From Natrinema versiforme JCM 10478 (GTDB taxonomy: Archaea; Halobacteriota; Halobacteria; Halobacteriales; Natrialbaceae): DNA of 64,000 bases. The translations under genes were made by a program, and so were the position numbers. Within the stretch, counting starts at the first letter, position 1. The number at the start of each line of letters is the position of its first letter. The notes below the pieces were generated by a model. The model saw nothing but the letters and a program-made list of their open reading frames with translations, was not told the origin of the DNA and made no database searches. Positions 35,021-44,367 of the stretch are shown in pieces. The stretch is from positions 1 through 64,000 of the forward strand of contig NZ_AOID01000003.1 in assembly GCF_000337195.1 (NCBI RefSeq), written 5' to 3'.

Positions 35021-35338
35021 CGGTATCTCCAGGTCCGAAGCGCGGACGTATCGCCGGCTACTGCCGGGGGACATATAACGGGTTTCCCACGTTCCCAGCC
35101 CTCGAGAACCGTCGCTCAGTCGCGGGGTCGTCCGTTCGTGTGACTACCGTCGTATCAGTATAATTCACTATCCCGCCGCGGTTCTCGGGAGCGGTTCGCG
35201 GACGTACCCGTTCTGATCTAGTATAAATCGAAAATCTGATCGACAGCGTCGGCATCCGCTCGGCGATCTACGTGCTGCTCGCTCACCGCGAGCGGTTCCG
35301 GTCGAAAGAATCGGTATCGCCGCGACTCGATTTCGGCA
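35021..35338. other. Gene-free 318-bp gap
   Basis: No reading frame here resembles a protein. It holds the promoter side of the tandem wHTH gene (CGTTATATG near 35075) and two A/T-rich stretches (CAGTATAATTC near 35158, CTAGTATAAATCG near 35219) that look like TATA elements but have no gene on the right side to serve. A small RNA is possible but nothing shows it. Confidence 0.4.
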
Positions 35339-35770
35339 TCAGGCTCGAGCGCGGGTCTGTTCGGGCGTGTCGGCCTTGTTGTTCGCGTAGGCGTTGTACG
35401 CCGAGATCAGCGCGACGGCCGCGCCGGAGATCGCGGTGCCGGTCGCGAGCTCGCTGCTCCCCATTTCGATGACCGCGGGGGAGATAAGCGCCCAGAGACC
35501 GAGCAGGACGGCGAGCGACGCGACGCCGACGCTCGCCAAGCGATCTCTCGACAGCCGGACGAAGTTGTAGCCGGCGGTCAGGAAGATCGCCGTCCCGACG
35601 AGCGTATCGTTCCAGATCGCTGCATCCGTCGACTCGAGGATGAACGGCGAGGCGACGAGGTAGAGCCCGATCAGCGCGACGAGGGCGCTCAGCCACTGGA
35701 TCGCGTCGGTGTTCAGGGAGTTGTAGTCGGTTCTGGTCTCGCGGTCGGTATCGGTGTTCGTGTTACTCAT
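35339..35770 (-). CDS. SPW repeat membrane protein
   Basis: A 143-residue protein with four hydrophobic segments in two repeats. The first, IQWLSALVALIGLYLVASPFIL, is of the SPW type (WLS..GLYLVASPF); the second is SLAVLLGLWALISPAVI. A polar N-terminus of 25 residues precedes them. The function is unknown. The ATG at 35770 is preferred. Confidence 0.8.
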   Translation of the reverse strand: MSNTNTDTDRETRTDYNSLNTDAIQWLSALVALIGLYLVASPFILESTDAAIWNDTLVGTAIFLTAGYNFVRLSRDRLASVGVASLAVLLGLWALISPAVIEMGSSELATGTAISGAAVALISAYNAYANNKADTPEQTRARA

Positions 35771-35952
35771 GGCTTCCTCAATCGCGGTAGCTGCCATCCG
35801 AGGAAAACGGCAGTGCTTGCACCTGTCGGGAGAATCGCCGGCCCGAAATGGCCTCCTCGCCGTGTGGTTCGCCGCGCACGCGGTAAGAGACGCCCGGCCG
35901 GAAACACCGAAGGGAATAGGTGGGTGTCCGCCCGATTACGGGTATCGATCGT

Positions 35953-36300
35953 ATGGAGTTCCCCACGTCAGTCGCCAGCGAGTGGTTGGACCCCCAGCTT
36001 GCCCCCGTTCTCGTCTGCGTGATCGCGCTCGCGGTGCTGGGAACGGCGGTGCTGTTCGTCGCCGGACTCGTCGCGTACTCCCGGCGTCGGACGCTCCGCT
36101 ATCTGCTCATTACGGTGGTGCTCGGCATCCTCGTCGTCCGGTCGGTGACCGGCCTGGGGACCGTCCTCGGCCTCGTTCCGATGACGGCCCACCACCTCGT
36201 CGAGCACGGTTCGGACTTCCTGATCGCGGTGCTGGTCCTCTATGCGGTCTATCGGAGCGGCGCGGCGACCGACGCCATCTCGGTTGAACCGGACGACTAA
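35953..36300 (+). CDS. small membrane protein of unknown function
   Basis: A 115-residue protein with three hydrophobic segments (LAPVLVCVIALAVLGTAVLF, YLLITVVLGILVV, FLIAVLVLYAVYRSG) and a His-containing loop PMTAHHLVEHGSD before the last one. It resembles small haloarchaeal membrane proteins sometimes labelled DUF7471. The start at 35953 (MEFPTS) is favoured. The MoxR gene follows 72 nt downstream on the same strand. Confidence 0.6.
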   Translation: MEFPTSVASEWLDPQLAPVLVCVIALAVLGTAVLFVAGLVAYSRRRTLRYLLITVVLGILVVRSVTGLGTVLGLVPMTAHHLVEHGSDFLIAVLVLYAVYRSGAATDAISVEPDD

Positions 36301-36372
36301 TTTCCGTGGGTGGCTCCCCTTGTTCGTGTCGGGCGTCGTGAGATATAAGGTCACGTAGGGACGGGTATCGGT

Positions 36373-37341
36373 ATGTCAGTCCCCGACGCCGCGGCGACGG
36401 CGGGAGCCGTCGTCGACGAGATTCTCTCCGCAGTCGTCGCCGATCGAACCGTCCTCGAGGAGGTCACCGCCGGAGTGCTCGCCCGCGGTCACGTGTTACT
36501 CGAGGACGTGCCCGGAACGGGCAAGACGCTCACCGCGCGGTCGTTCGCGACCGCGCTCGGGCTGGAGTTCTCCCGGATCCAGTTCACGCCGGACCTGATG
36601 CCCGCCGACATCACCGGCTCGTACGTCTTCGAGGAGGAGACCGGCGAGTTCCACTTCACGCCCGGCCCGGTGTTCGCGAACGTAGTTCTCGCGGACGAGA
36701 TCAACCGCGCGCCGCCGAAGACCCAGTCCGCGCTGCTCGAGGCGATGGGCGAAGGACAGGTGACCGTCGACGGCGAGACCCACGACCTTCCCGAGCCGTT
36801 CGTCGTCATCGCGACGCAGAATCCCGTCGAACAGGAGGGAACCTTCGAACTGCCCGAGGCCCAGCGCGATCGCTTCATGATCAAGACCTCGCTGGGGTAT
36901 CCTGACGCCGACGGAACGCGGGAACTGATCGACCGCCGGGCCGACCGCGACCGTCCGGACCCGACCGTCGACCCGGTCGTCGACCGCGAGCGGGTGCTCG
37001 ACCTCCAGCGCGTACCCGAGGAAATTACCGTCGAAGACTCCGTCCGCGACTACATCGGTGACGTCTGCCGAGCGACCCGGACCGACGGCCGCGTCGACGT
37101 CGGCGTCTCGCCCCGCGGCGTCCAGCGACTGTTCGAGGTGAGCCGGGCTCGAGCTGCCCTCGAGGGCCGCGAGTACGTCGTTCCCGAGGACATCACACGG
37201 ATCGCTGGGCCGGCGCTCGCTCATCGCCTCGTGTTGACCCCCGAAGCGAGCGTCGACGGCGTCTCCCGGCGCGCGGTCATCGACGCCGTGCTCGAGGAGT
37301 GTCCAGTGCCGGCGATGGAGCCCCCCTCAGCGGACCAGTAA
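36373..37341 (+). CDS. moxR: MoxR family AAA+ ATPase
   Basis: A 322-residue MoxR-type ATPase. Walker A is DVPGTGKTLTARSF near residue 45, Walker B is VVLADEINRAPPKTQSALLEAM near residue 100, sensor I is VIATQNP, and the arginine-finger region PEAQRDRFM follows. MoxR proteins act as chaperones that assemble or activate protein complexes together with DUF58 (VWA-like) partners. A TATA-like AGATATAAG is about 29 nt before the ATG. The 3' end overlaps the 3' end of the convergent DUF7519 gene by 15 bases. Confidence 0.92.
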   Translation: MSVPDAAATAGAVVDEILSAVVADRTVLEEVTAGVLARGHVLLEDVPGTGKTLTARSFATALGLEFSRIQFTPDLMPADITGSYVFEEETGEFHFTPGPVFANVVLADEINRAPPKTQSALLEAMGEGQVTVDGETHDLPEPFVVIATQNPVEQEGTFELPEAQRDRFMIKTSLGYPDADGTRELIDRRADRDRPDPTVDPVVDRERVLDLQRVPEEITVEDSVRDYIGDVCRATRTDGRVDVGVSPRGVQRLFEVSRARAALEGREYVVPEDITRIAGPALAHRLVLTPEASVDGVSRRAVIDAVLEECPVPAMEPPSADQ

Positions 37342-38706
37342 CCACGTTCCGCCGCCGACCGCGACCAGAGCACCGATCACGCCCGCCGTCGCCGGCACCG
37401 ACAGCGCGGGCGCGAGGACCGCCGCTCCGGCCAGCCCGAGGGCCGCGACGAGGACGCCGGCACCCGCCATCGCCCCGCTCCAGCCGAGCCGCACGAGCTG
37501 TGGCCGACGGGACGCCTCGTGGCCGATCTCGCTCGCCAGTGTCCGCCCGTAGCGGCCGACATCGTACGCGAACAGCGCGGCTGCGATCGGCACGAACGTC
37601 GCCACACCGACCCGGACCGTCTCGAGGTCGAGCAGCACGGTATCGACAGTGCCACCGGCAATGGCTCCGCCCGCCGCGAGTGATCCGGCGAGGACGGTAC
37701 TGGGCGTGGGGGCGTCGCCTCGCAACACCGCACCTTGGTAGAGCCACGCCGCCAGCCAGCCGGCACCGAGGACGATCGCCAGCGCGCCGAAGGCCACGGC
37801 CACGACGTTCGTCTCAACGCTGCCGAGAGACCAGACACCGGCGAACGCGAGACCCACGCCCGAGACCGCGCCGACGATGATCGCGACGGCCCCGTTCCGT
37901 CGTCCGTCCGTCTGGAGCCACGTGGCGCGGATGGCCGTCGCCGAGACGGCGACGACGGCGGCGACGACGGTCACGGCCGCGATCGATCCGCGAACGACAA
38001 CGCTGCCGGCGATCACATCGACGAGCCACTCGAGGGGCGGGACGAACACGGAGAGCACCGTTAGTACCGCCAGCACGACGATCGCGAGGACGGTCGCGAC
38101 ACCCGCGGCTCTCGTGAGCGCGTTTCGCGTCCTGTCGTAGGTATCGCGTCTCGAGGGAACGGTAAACGCCGCCGGCGGGACGAGAAAGAGGGCGGCCGCG
38201 ATCGCGACGACGGCGGCGACGAGCGCGAGGAACAGTCCGGACGGCCCGTCGCCGGTGAGCAACGGGACCGCGGCGAGCGCCGGTCCGACGCCGCCAAGCG
38301 TATCGATCCAGACGGCGACCAGTGCCGCGCCGCCGGCGACGACCGCCGAACAGAGCGCGGCCGCGCCCGCCCGTAGGAGCGCGATCGGCGTCGGCTCACC
38401 GGCGAGGACGCCACCCGCTGCGAGTCCAAGGACCACGCCGACGAGCGCCGAGAGAGCCGCTATCGGCGCTCCCGCGGGACCGATGACGGCGACCCCGCCG
38501 AGGACGACGATCGGAAGCAGCGCTGACGCGACCGCGACGCGGTGGTACGAACCCGCGGACAACCCCACCGTCGCCGAGAGACCGATCCCGACGAGGACGC
38601 CGCCGGCGACGAGCGGTTCCGCGAGGGCGAGCGCCAGCGCACTGATACCGGCGGCCAACGCGATCGCTCGCCCCGTCGTCGCCGGGAGTCGACTATCGGA
38701 AGTCAT
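37327..38706 (-). CDS. DUF7519 family multi-spanning membrane protein
   Basis: A 459-residue protein with about twelve hydrophobic segments, highly rich in Ala, Val and Gly, beginning RLPATTGRAIALAAGISALALALA. No enzymatic motif is visible. Its start overlaps the stop of the DUF58 gene by four bases (ATGA), so it is the last gene of the coupled operon. It is tail-to-tail and overlapping with moxR. Confidence 0.72.
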   Translation of the reverse strand: MTSDSRLPATTGRAIALAAGISALALALAEPLVAGGVLVGIGLSATVGLSAGSYHRVAVASALLPIVVLGGVAVIGPAGAPIAALSALVGVVLGLAAGGVLAGEPTPIALLRAGAAALCSAVVAGGAALVAVWIDTLGGVGPALAAVPLLTGDGPSGLFLALVAAVVAIAAALFLVPPAAFTVPSRRDTYDRTRNALTRAAGVATVLAIVVLAVLTVLSVFVPPLEWLVDVIAGSVVVRGSIAAVTVVAAVVAVSATAIRATWLQTDGRRNGAVAIIVGAVSGVGLAFAGVWSLGSVETNVVAVAFGALAIVLGAGWLAAWLYQGAVLRGDAPTPSTVLAGSLAAGGAIAGGTVDTVLLDLETVRVGVATFVPIAAALFAYDVGRYGRTLASEIGHEASRRPQLVRLGWSGAMAGAGVLVAALGLAGAAVLAPALSVPATAGVIGALVAVGGGTWLLVR

Positions 38707-40058
38707 CGCCTCCCTCCCTTCCTGATCGCGTTGCGAAGTAAGACCCCGAGCGACTGCTCGCGGTCCCAGTCGATGACGCGAGCGCCCGTCGCGCGGGCTC
38801 GAGCGAGCCGTGTCTCCCGGTCGAGCGATTCCAGCCGCGTCGCGATATCGTCAGCGGCCGTCGTGACATCGGGCGAGATCACGCGGACCGCGTACCCCCG
38901 CGCCCGGAGCCGCTCGACGAGGTCGACCGGCTCGTCGTCCACGAACGAGGAGAACAGGTACACCTGCGCCTCGCCGGGCAGCGCCCGGGGGAGGTCCGCG
39001 ACGGGATCGTCCGTTCGCGTCCGATCGCTCGACCGGTAGCCGAGGAAATCGGCCTCCCGGACCCCCTCGAGTAGCTGCGACGCCTCCCGCCTCGTGGCGG
39101 GGTCGGTTCCCGGGGCGACGGTCGTCAGCCGCTGCTCGTGAAACCCGACGACCCCGGTCGGATGGCCCGCGGCCACCAGCGCCTCGAGCGCCTGTTCGGC
39201 GGCCTCGGCCGAGCGCTCGATCGCGGGCGGGCGTGCAGTCGTCGCCGCACGGAACTGGCTCGGCCGAGCATCGACGACGCAGACGATCCGCGTCGCCCGT
39301 TCGGCGCGGTACTCGATGGTCGCCAGCTCCCGGCTCCCGGCGTAGCGCCGCCAGTCGATCGACCGGACCGGATCGCCCGGCTCGTACTCGCGGACGGCGT
39401 AGAACTCGAGGCCGCTGCCGCCCTCGTCGGTCGGCACCTCGCCCGCGTAGTCGTTCGCCCCGTCGCCGAGCGACACCGACTCGACGACCGGCGAACAGCG
39501 GACCGCGTCGTCGCCGCCAGCGCCCGCACGCCACGTTTCGGCCACCGTTCCCGTGAGATCGCGCGTTCGGACCGTGACGTCGTCGAACGCGTGCTCGCCC
39601 CGCCGGGGTTCGAGTTCGTACTCGAGGGTCGTCTCCTCGAGCGGCTCGAGGGTCTCACACGCACGCGGGGAGCCGGAAACGACCGGCAACGTGTCGGGGA
39701 CGCCGTCGACGACGCGCAGGTCGACGATCGTGTCCGAGCCGGCGTTTTGGACGGTCGTCCGCACGGTGACGGTCTCACCGGGGTCGGCGGACACTGTCGC
39801 GGAACCAGAGTTCGTGCTCTCGTCGGCGTCGTCGATGGGCCCGCCGCTCGCGCCGTCGCGAACCGAGATACGGCGGTTGACACGCACCATGGACGGCTGA
39901 TTCGTCCCGAACGCAGCCGCGGCGACGTACCACAGCGGGAGCGTCGCGGCGGCGACGAGGAGTTGGCTGCCGGCGGCGATGCCGAGTCCCGCGAGTGCGA
40001 GCGTCGCGGCGATGGCCCACTCGTCGCCCGCGAGTCGCTCGACGGTCCGATCGCTCAT
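38703..40058 (-). CDS. DUF58 domain-containing protein
   Basis: A 451-residue protein. Two N-terminal membrane segments (residues 15-55) are followed by an immunoglobulin-like or CARDB-type segment (GETVTVRTTVQNAGSD) and the DUF58/VWA-like core with the signature REYEPGDPVRSIDWRRYAG. The VWA metal-site residues are degenerate. DUF58 proteins are the usual partners of MoxR ATPases, and moxR is about 1.4 kb away, convergent. The start at 40058 overlaps the stop of the upstream gene by four bases. Longer frames that begin upstream lie antisense to nothing useful and have no family match. Confidence 0.88.
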   Translation of the reverse strand: MSDRTVERLAGDEWAIAATLALAGLGIAAGSQLLVAAATLPLWYVAAAAFGTNQPSMVRVNRRISVRDGASGGPIDDADESTNSGSATVSADPGETVTVRTTVQNAGSDTIVDLRVVDGVPDTLPVVSGSPRACETLEPLEETTLEYELEPRRGEHAFDDVTVRTRDLTGTVAETWRAGAGGDDAVRCSPVVESVSLGDGANDYAGEVPTDEGGSGLEFYAVREYEPGDPVRSIDWRRYAGSRELATIEYRAERATRIVCVVDARPSQFRAATTARPPAIERSAEAAEQALEALVAAGHPTGVVGFHEQRLTTVAPGTDPATRREASQLLEGVREADFLGYRSSDRTRTDDPVADLPRALPGEAQVYLFSSFVDDEPVDLVERLRARGYAVRVISPDVTTAADDIATRLESLDRETRLARARATGARVIDWDREQSLGVLLRNAIRKGGRR

Positions 40059-40711
40059 CGATCCACCTCCGCGTCGACGGCTTCGATCGCCGCGAGCGTG
40101 CGACGGACGCGGCGCTGGTACGCCGCGCCGGGGTCGACCGCGGCCCGCAGCCGTTCGCCGAGCGGTTGTCGCCCACCGTCGGCGAGGAACGCGGCAGCGA
40201 CGGGGTCGTCGGTCCACGTCCCCGAGCGGACGGCCTCGCGAGCCGCGTCGGCCGCGAGCCCGCGTTTCGTGACGACGACGCGAACCGCACCCTCGACGAG
40301 CCGTCTGCGAACGTCCCTCGCCGACTCGTTCGTTCGACAGCGGTACTGGCCCTGCGCGGCGGCGGTGATGGTCCGTTGTGTCTCGCGGCCGACTGCAGTC
40401 TCCGCGCGATTGACGCCCGATTCGGGCGGCACACCCTCGAGCAGTGGGGACTCGCTCGAGCGGTCGCGGGTCCACAGCCACCAGCACACACCCGCCACGA
40501 TCGTGACTCCGAGCGCCGGAAACAGCACTGCGAGCGGATACAGCAGGACGATGAGGGTTCGGGCGGACGGGACGAAGCCGCCGAGTAGCACCGCCCCGAT
40601 CGCGAGGACGACACCGGCACCGACCACGGCCGTCACGACTCGCTCGAGATCGATGGCAGGGAGCCGGACTAGCGGATCTCGCCGCGGTCCGGAAGACGAA
40701 CGCGAACTCAT
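40055..40711 (-). CDS. DUF7269 family membrane protein
   Basis: A 218-residue protein with two membrane segments (about 27-47 and 55-75) and a cytosolic C-terminal helical domain (ESARDVRRRLVEGAVRVVVTKRGL; DDPVAAAFLADG; YQRRVRRTLAAIEAVDAEV). It lies between DUF4129 and DUF58 genes with four-base overlaps on both sides and is part of the same operon. The role is unknown. Confidence 0.72.
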   Translation of the reverse strand: MSSRSSSGPRRDPLVRLPAIDLERVVTAVVGAGVVLAIGAVLLGGFVPSARTLIVLLYPLAVLFPALGVTIVAGVCWWLWTRDRSSESPLLEGVPPESGVNRAETAVGRETQRTITAAAQGQYRCRTNESARDVRRRLVEGAVRVVVTKRGLAADAAREAVRSGTWTDDPVAAAFLADGGRQPLGERLRAAVDPGAAYQRRVRRTLAAIEAVDAEVDR

Positions 40712-42372
40712 TCCGACCCCTCCTCGTCCGACTCGTGGGTAAGCAGGTCCTGCACCGCGGCCCGCGCCGCCGCCGCTCGCTCCGAAGACGGCTCGCGGCC
40801 GCCGTACTCGATGTCGCGAACGATCTCGACGAGGCGGCTCACGCGGTCGGCGGGGAACCCGGCGGCGAGCGCGTCGTGAGCCACCGCTCCGGGGGTCGCC
40901 GTCTCGCGGTCCGCTATCTCGAGGCGGTCGAGGAACGCGTGCCACGCCGCTCGGACCTCCGCGCGCGGCCCGCGAGGGGTCAGCGGTTCGGCCGCGAGAC
41001 CGGGTCTCCCCGCGTCGTCAGCCTCGGAATCGCCCGGCTCGTCGGCGTCCTCGTCGTCCGCAGTCGGTCCGAGAAGCCCCGCGAGCAGCGACCGATCGCT
41101 GTCGGCCGACGATCGACCGAGCGAGCCCAGCGATCCGAGCGACGGGAGAGAGCCGAACGCGCGGCCGACCGACGGGAGGACCGCTCCGAACGAGGGGAAT
41201 CCGAGCCCCGGGCCACCGAACTCGAGGCGAGGCATCGAAACGGTCGGGAGCGATATCGATGGCAGGCTGTAGCCGCCGATAGCGCCGAAGAGACGGCTGA
41301 GTGCGGCCCCAAGGCCCCCGAGTACGTCCGCGAGCGCGACGAACAGCGCTGCCGCCGCGTTTCCGCGCCGCCGCTCACTGGTGGCGACCAGTCGGAAGTA
41401 GGTCACAACGCCGCCGATACAGAATCCTGGGACGAGCACGACGACCGCCGCCAGCCGCAGGTAGAGGTTTCCGACGGTCACCGTTGCGGTCTCCGCACCG
41501 ACCTCGGCCGTCACGGTCGCCCCGTCATCGATCGGCAGCCAGAGCCGCGCCCGCCCGTTTTCGCCGGTCGTCGCCGTCCCGCCGCTCTCGAGGGAGACCG
41601 TCGCGTTCGGGACGCCGTCCCCGTCGGCCGACACCTGGACGGGAGCGGGCGAGCCGGGGAACAGAACCGGCGAGACGAACTCGACCGTCGGTTCGGCCAC
41701 CTCGACGGTCCGATTGCCAGCGATCGGGTCGCGTTCGACGCGGAGGTCGACCGGGCCGGTCGTCTCCGGGAGCGTCACGGTGGCCTCCCCGTCATCGTCG
41801 GTCGTCGTGACGGCCGTCCCATCGCGGAAGACCGTCGCGTTGGGCACCGCCGTCGAGCCGACCGACGCCGAGATCTCGAGGTCGCGAGCCGGAGCCGCCC
41901 CGCCGTGGGTCTCGAGCGTCGCAGCCGTCCGGACGTCGAACGTCCGCGATTGATTCTCCTCGGGGATCGAGACGGTCATCTCCTCGGCGTACGGGACGAT
42001 GATGGTGGCCCTGCCGAATTCGTCTCCCTCCGTGACGTTCTCGCCGTTGACTGCGATGGTTGTCGTGCTGAAATGGCTGGGATGGTCGGTCTGGACCGTC
42101 ACGTTGCTTCCCGGTTCGATTTCGCCGTCGATCTCGATCTCTCTCGTCTCCGATTCGTCGTCGCTCTCGCTGTCACGCTCGCTCGTGTCGTCGGGCGACT
42201 CCGTGACGAACTCGGGTGTATTTCCCATCGATTCCCAGTCGCCGGCGATGGGCTCTCCGTCGCTCCCCCCGGGCCCGTCGAGTCGCGGGTCCGCCGCGGG
42301 CAGCGCGCTCGCGACGACGAACAGACAGCACAGACAGCCGACGACGAGCAGGAGCCGCCGTGCCCCCGTCAC
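40708..42372 (-). CDS. DUF4129 domain protein with signal peptide and Ig-like repeats
   Basis: A 554-residue protein. A signal-like N-terminus (LLLVVGCLCCLFVVASALPAAD) is followed by an acidic region and three to four beta-sandwich repeats (PVQVSADGDGVPNATVSLESGG, ASVGSTAVPNATVF) of carboxypeptidase-regulatory type that would lie outside the cell. A membrane helix at about 315-335, a Ser/Leu/Gly-rich stretch and the C-terminal DUF4129 part (AWHAFLDRLEIADRETATPGAVA; DIEYGGREP) follow. DUF4129 often accompanies transglutaminase/MoxR systems. The GTG start at 42372 is supported by the four-base GTGA overlap with the M48 gene stop. Confidence 0.82.
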   Translation of the reverse strand: MTGARRLLLVVGCLCCLFVVASALPAADPRLDGPGGSDGEPIAGDWESMGNTPEFVTESPDDTSERDSESDDESETREIEIDGEIEPGSNVTVQTDHPSHFSTTTIAVNGENVTEGDEFGRATIIVPYAEEMTVSIPEENQSRTFDVRTAATLETHGGAAPARDLEISASVGSTAVPNATVFRDGTAVTTTDDDGEATVTLPETTGPVDLRVERDPIAGNRTVEVAEPTVEFVSPVLFPGSPAPVQVSADGDGVPNATVSLESGGTATTGENGRARLWLPIDDGATVTAEVGAETATVTVGNLYLRLAAVVVLVPGFCIGGVVTYFRLVATSERRRGNAAAALFVALADVLGGLGAALSRLFGAIGGYSLPSISLPTVSMPRLEFGGPGLGFPSFGAVLPSVGRAFGSLPSLGSLGSLGRSSADSDRSLLAGLLGPTADDEDADEPGDSEADDAGRPGLAAEPLTPRGPRAEVRAAWHAFLDRLEIADRETATPGAVAHDALAAGFPADRVSRLVEIVRDIEYGGREPSSERAAAARAAVQDLLTHESDEEGSE

Positions 42373-43457
42373 GATTCCACCTCCAGTTCGGCCGCCATTT
42401 CGGCCAACCGTCGCACGCGGAGCTCGACCGGCGGGTGAGTCTCGGCCGAGTCGGCATCGACGGGTCCCGAGGGCGTGGTAGCCTCGAGCCACGACGTTAC
42501 GTTCGCACGCCGGTTTGTCTCGTCTCCCGGCCGCCGGATCTCGGGCAGCGACGTCGTCTCGTCGCCAGTTACGGGATCGGTCGGGATGATACACAACGCT
42601 CTTATTTTGGCCGTTCGGAGGTCCGTCTCCGGCGTTCCGGTCGTCTCGGCGAGGGTCACCAGCGCGCTCGCGAGCGCCATCGGCGTCCCGGTGATCCGGG
42701 CGGCCGCGGCGTCGGCGGCGAACTCTCGCGACTGTGACAGCGTTCGGGTCGCCCAGTCGGCGATCGTCGGAAACACCCAGAAGATCGGCGCGACGAAGAC
42801 GGAGGTGAGCACGACCAAGGGGAGAAACCAGTACAACGCGATCCGCCCGCCGTCCGATAGCTCGCCGGGATCGGAAAGTGCACGGCGCGCGAGCAGCGCC
42901 GCGTGGTAGGCCCGGTCGGCGATTTCGAGGAACAGCGTCGTGATCGTCATCAGCGTCACGTCCCGGTTGGCGACGTGGGCGATCTCGTGGGCGAGGACCG
43001 CCTCGAGTTCGTCGGCGTCGAGGGCCTCGACCAGTCCCGTCGTGACGACGATCGTCGCGTCGGTGAGCCGGCCGACGGTGTAACAGCTTGCCGCCTCGGC
43101 GGCGACGACGCGAACGTCCGGCTCCGGAACGTCGGCGGTCATCGCCAGCCGTCGGACCGTTCGCGCGACGGCGTGGTCCGCGTCGCCGGCGTCGCCGCGC
43201 GTTCCCGAGAGTACGCGCCGATAGCCGTAATACGTCTGCGCCGCGAGGAAGCCGCCGATCAGCACCAGTGCCGTCGTCCACGAGACCGGCAATCGGAGGG
43301 GGTCGAACTCGACGGCTCCGTACTGGAGGTAGACGATCGTCCCGCCGACGACTCCCGGGAGCAGGACGCCGTACGTCCACAACAGCGCGAGCACGAACGC
43401 GGCAGTAACCGAGACGAACACACCGAGGACTGCACAGATCCGCAAGCGAAGATTCAT
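42369..43457 (-). CDS. M48 family (HtpX-like) membrane metalloprotease
   Basis: A 362-residue protease. Two pairs of membrane helices surround the catalytic domain. The zinc motif HEIAH is at about residues 157-161, with a third ligand likely in SQSREFAADAAAARI. VVTTGLVEALDADELEAVLAHE is typical of M48/Ste24-like enzymes. It is the first gene of the coupled operon with DUF4129, DUF7269, DUF58 and DUF7519 genes. The A/T-rich AAAATTTTTGG about 37 nt before the ATG is the likely promoter. Membrane-protein quality control is the likely role. Confidence 0.9.
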   Translation of the reverse strand: MNLRLRICAVLGVFVSVTAAFVLALLWTYGVLLPGVVGGTIVYLQYGAVEFDPLRLPVSWTTALVLIGGFLAAQTYYGYRRVLSGTRGDAGDADHAVARTVRRLAMTADVPEPDVRVVAAEAASCYTVGRLTDATIVVTTGLVEALDADELEAVLAHEIAHVANRDVTLMTITTLFLEIADRAYHAALLARRALSDPGELSDGGRIALYWFLPLVVLTSVFVAPIFWVFPTIADWATRTLSQSREFAADAAAARITGTPMALASALVTLAETTGTPETDLRTAKIRALCIIPTDPVTGDETTSLPEIRRPGDETNRRANVTSWLEATTPSGPVDADSAETHPPVELRVRRLAEMAAELEVES

Positions 43458-43692
43458 GGAGGGCGCTTGCTCGAATTCCCGGCTCCGAGACCAAAAATTT
43501 TCCCCGAACGTTCAGGGTAGGTGTCGTCTCCCGCGACCGACCGCCGCGGTGCCCACAGTCGATATGTAGCCACCCCCTTCGGATATTGGGGGCGCTCGAG
43601 CCGTCCGTGCCACGATTTCACTGCGATTGCCCGCCGAACTCCTGCGTGGTACTTGACAAACATTTACTTCGCACGGGATGCTAGCGCTAAGT

Positions 43693-44295
43693 ATGGTCGA
43701 ATCCCTCGTGGGGAACGTGCCGCTTCTGCTCTTGGTGGTGGGTCTCGTACTGATGGTACTCGAGGCCACCTCGCCGGGTGCCCACCTCATCGTCATCGGG
43801 ATCGCGCTGGTCGGCGCGGGGTTGATCGGCGTGCTCTTTCCGAGCCCGCTTAGTCCGATCATTCTGGCGGGGTTGACCCTCATGATCGGGCTCGCAGCGG
43901 CGTATGTCTACAACCGGTTCGACTTCTACGGCGGCAAAGGGACGGCTCGAACCACGGACTCGGACTCGCTGTCCGGCGCGACGGGTTACGTCACCGACAC
44001 GGTCACGAACCGCAGCGGCGAGGTCAAACTCGAGGAAGGCGGGTTCGCCCCCTACTACAGCGCGCGAACCACCAGCGGCACGATCGAGGAAGGCGAGGAG
44101 GTCATCGTCATCGATCCCGGTGGCGGAAACGTGCTCACGGTCGAATCCCTCGACGCGGTCGGTGAGGACGAGATCGACCGCGCGCTGGCACGAGACGCCC
44201 AACAGGGCGAGCAAGAGGAGCAAGAACCCGCGGACGGCGGCGACGGATCGCCGACCGACGCCGAACCGGAGACCGAAACGGAGCGCTCGAGTTGA
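43693..44295 (+). CDS. nfeD: NfeD family membrane protein
   Basis: A 200-residue protein with three membrane helices (residues 10-80: PLLLLVVGLVLMVLEATSPG; IGIALVGAGLIGVLFPSPLSP; ILAGLTLMIGLAAAYVY) and a C-terminal OB-fold-like domain (GATGYVTDTVTNRSGEVKLEEGGFAPYYSA; GEEVIVIDPGGG). NfeD proteins work with SPFH/stomatin proteins in membrane microdomains, and the SPFH gene follows 72 nt downstream. The start at 43693 is favoured over 43678 because CATTTACTTCG is 27 nt upstream. Confidence 0.88.
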   Translation: MVESLVGNVPLLLLVVGLVLMVLEATSPGAHLIVIGIALVGAGLIGVLFPSPLSPIILAGLTLMIGLAAAYVYNRFDFYGGKGTARTTDSDSLSGATGYVTDTVTNRSGEVKLEEGGFAPYYSARTTSGTIEEGEEVIVIDPGGGNVLTVESLDAVGEDEIDRALARDAQQGEQEEQEPADGGDGSPTDAEPETETERSS

Positions 44296-44367
44296 CCCGT
44301 GAGGCCGGCTCGCAAATGTTGGAGAAATAAGGGAACGCTTTTCTCCCCACCGCCGTAAGGCCGAAAT

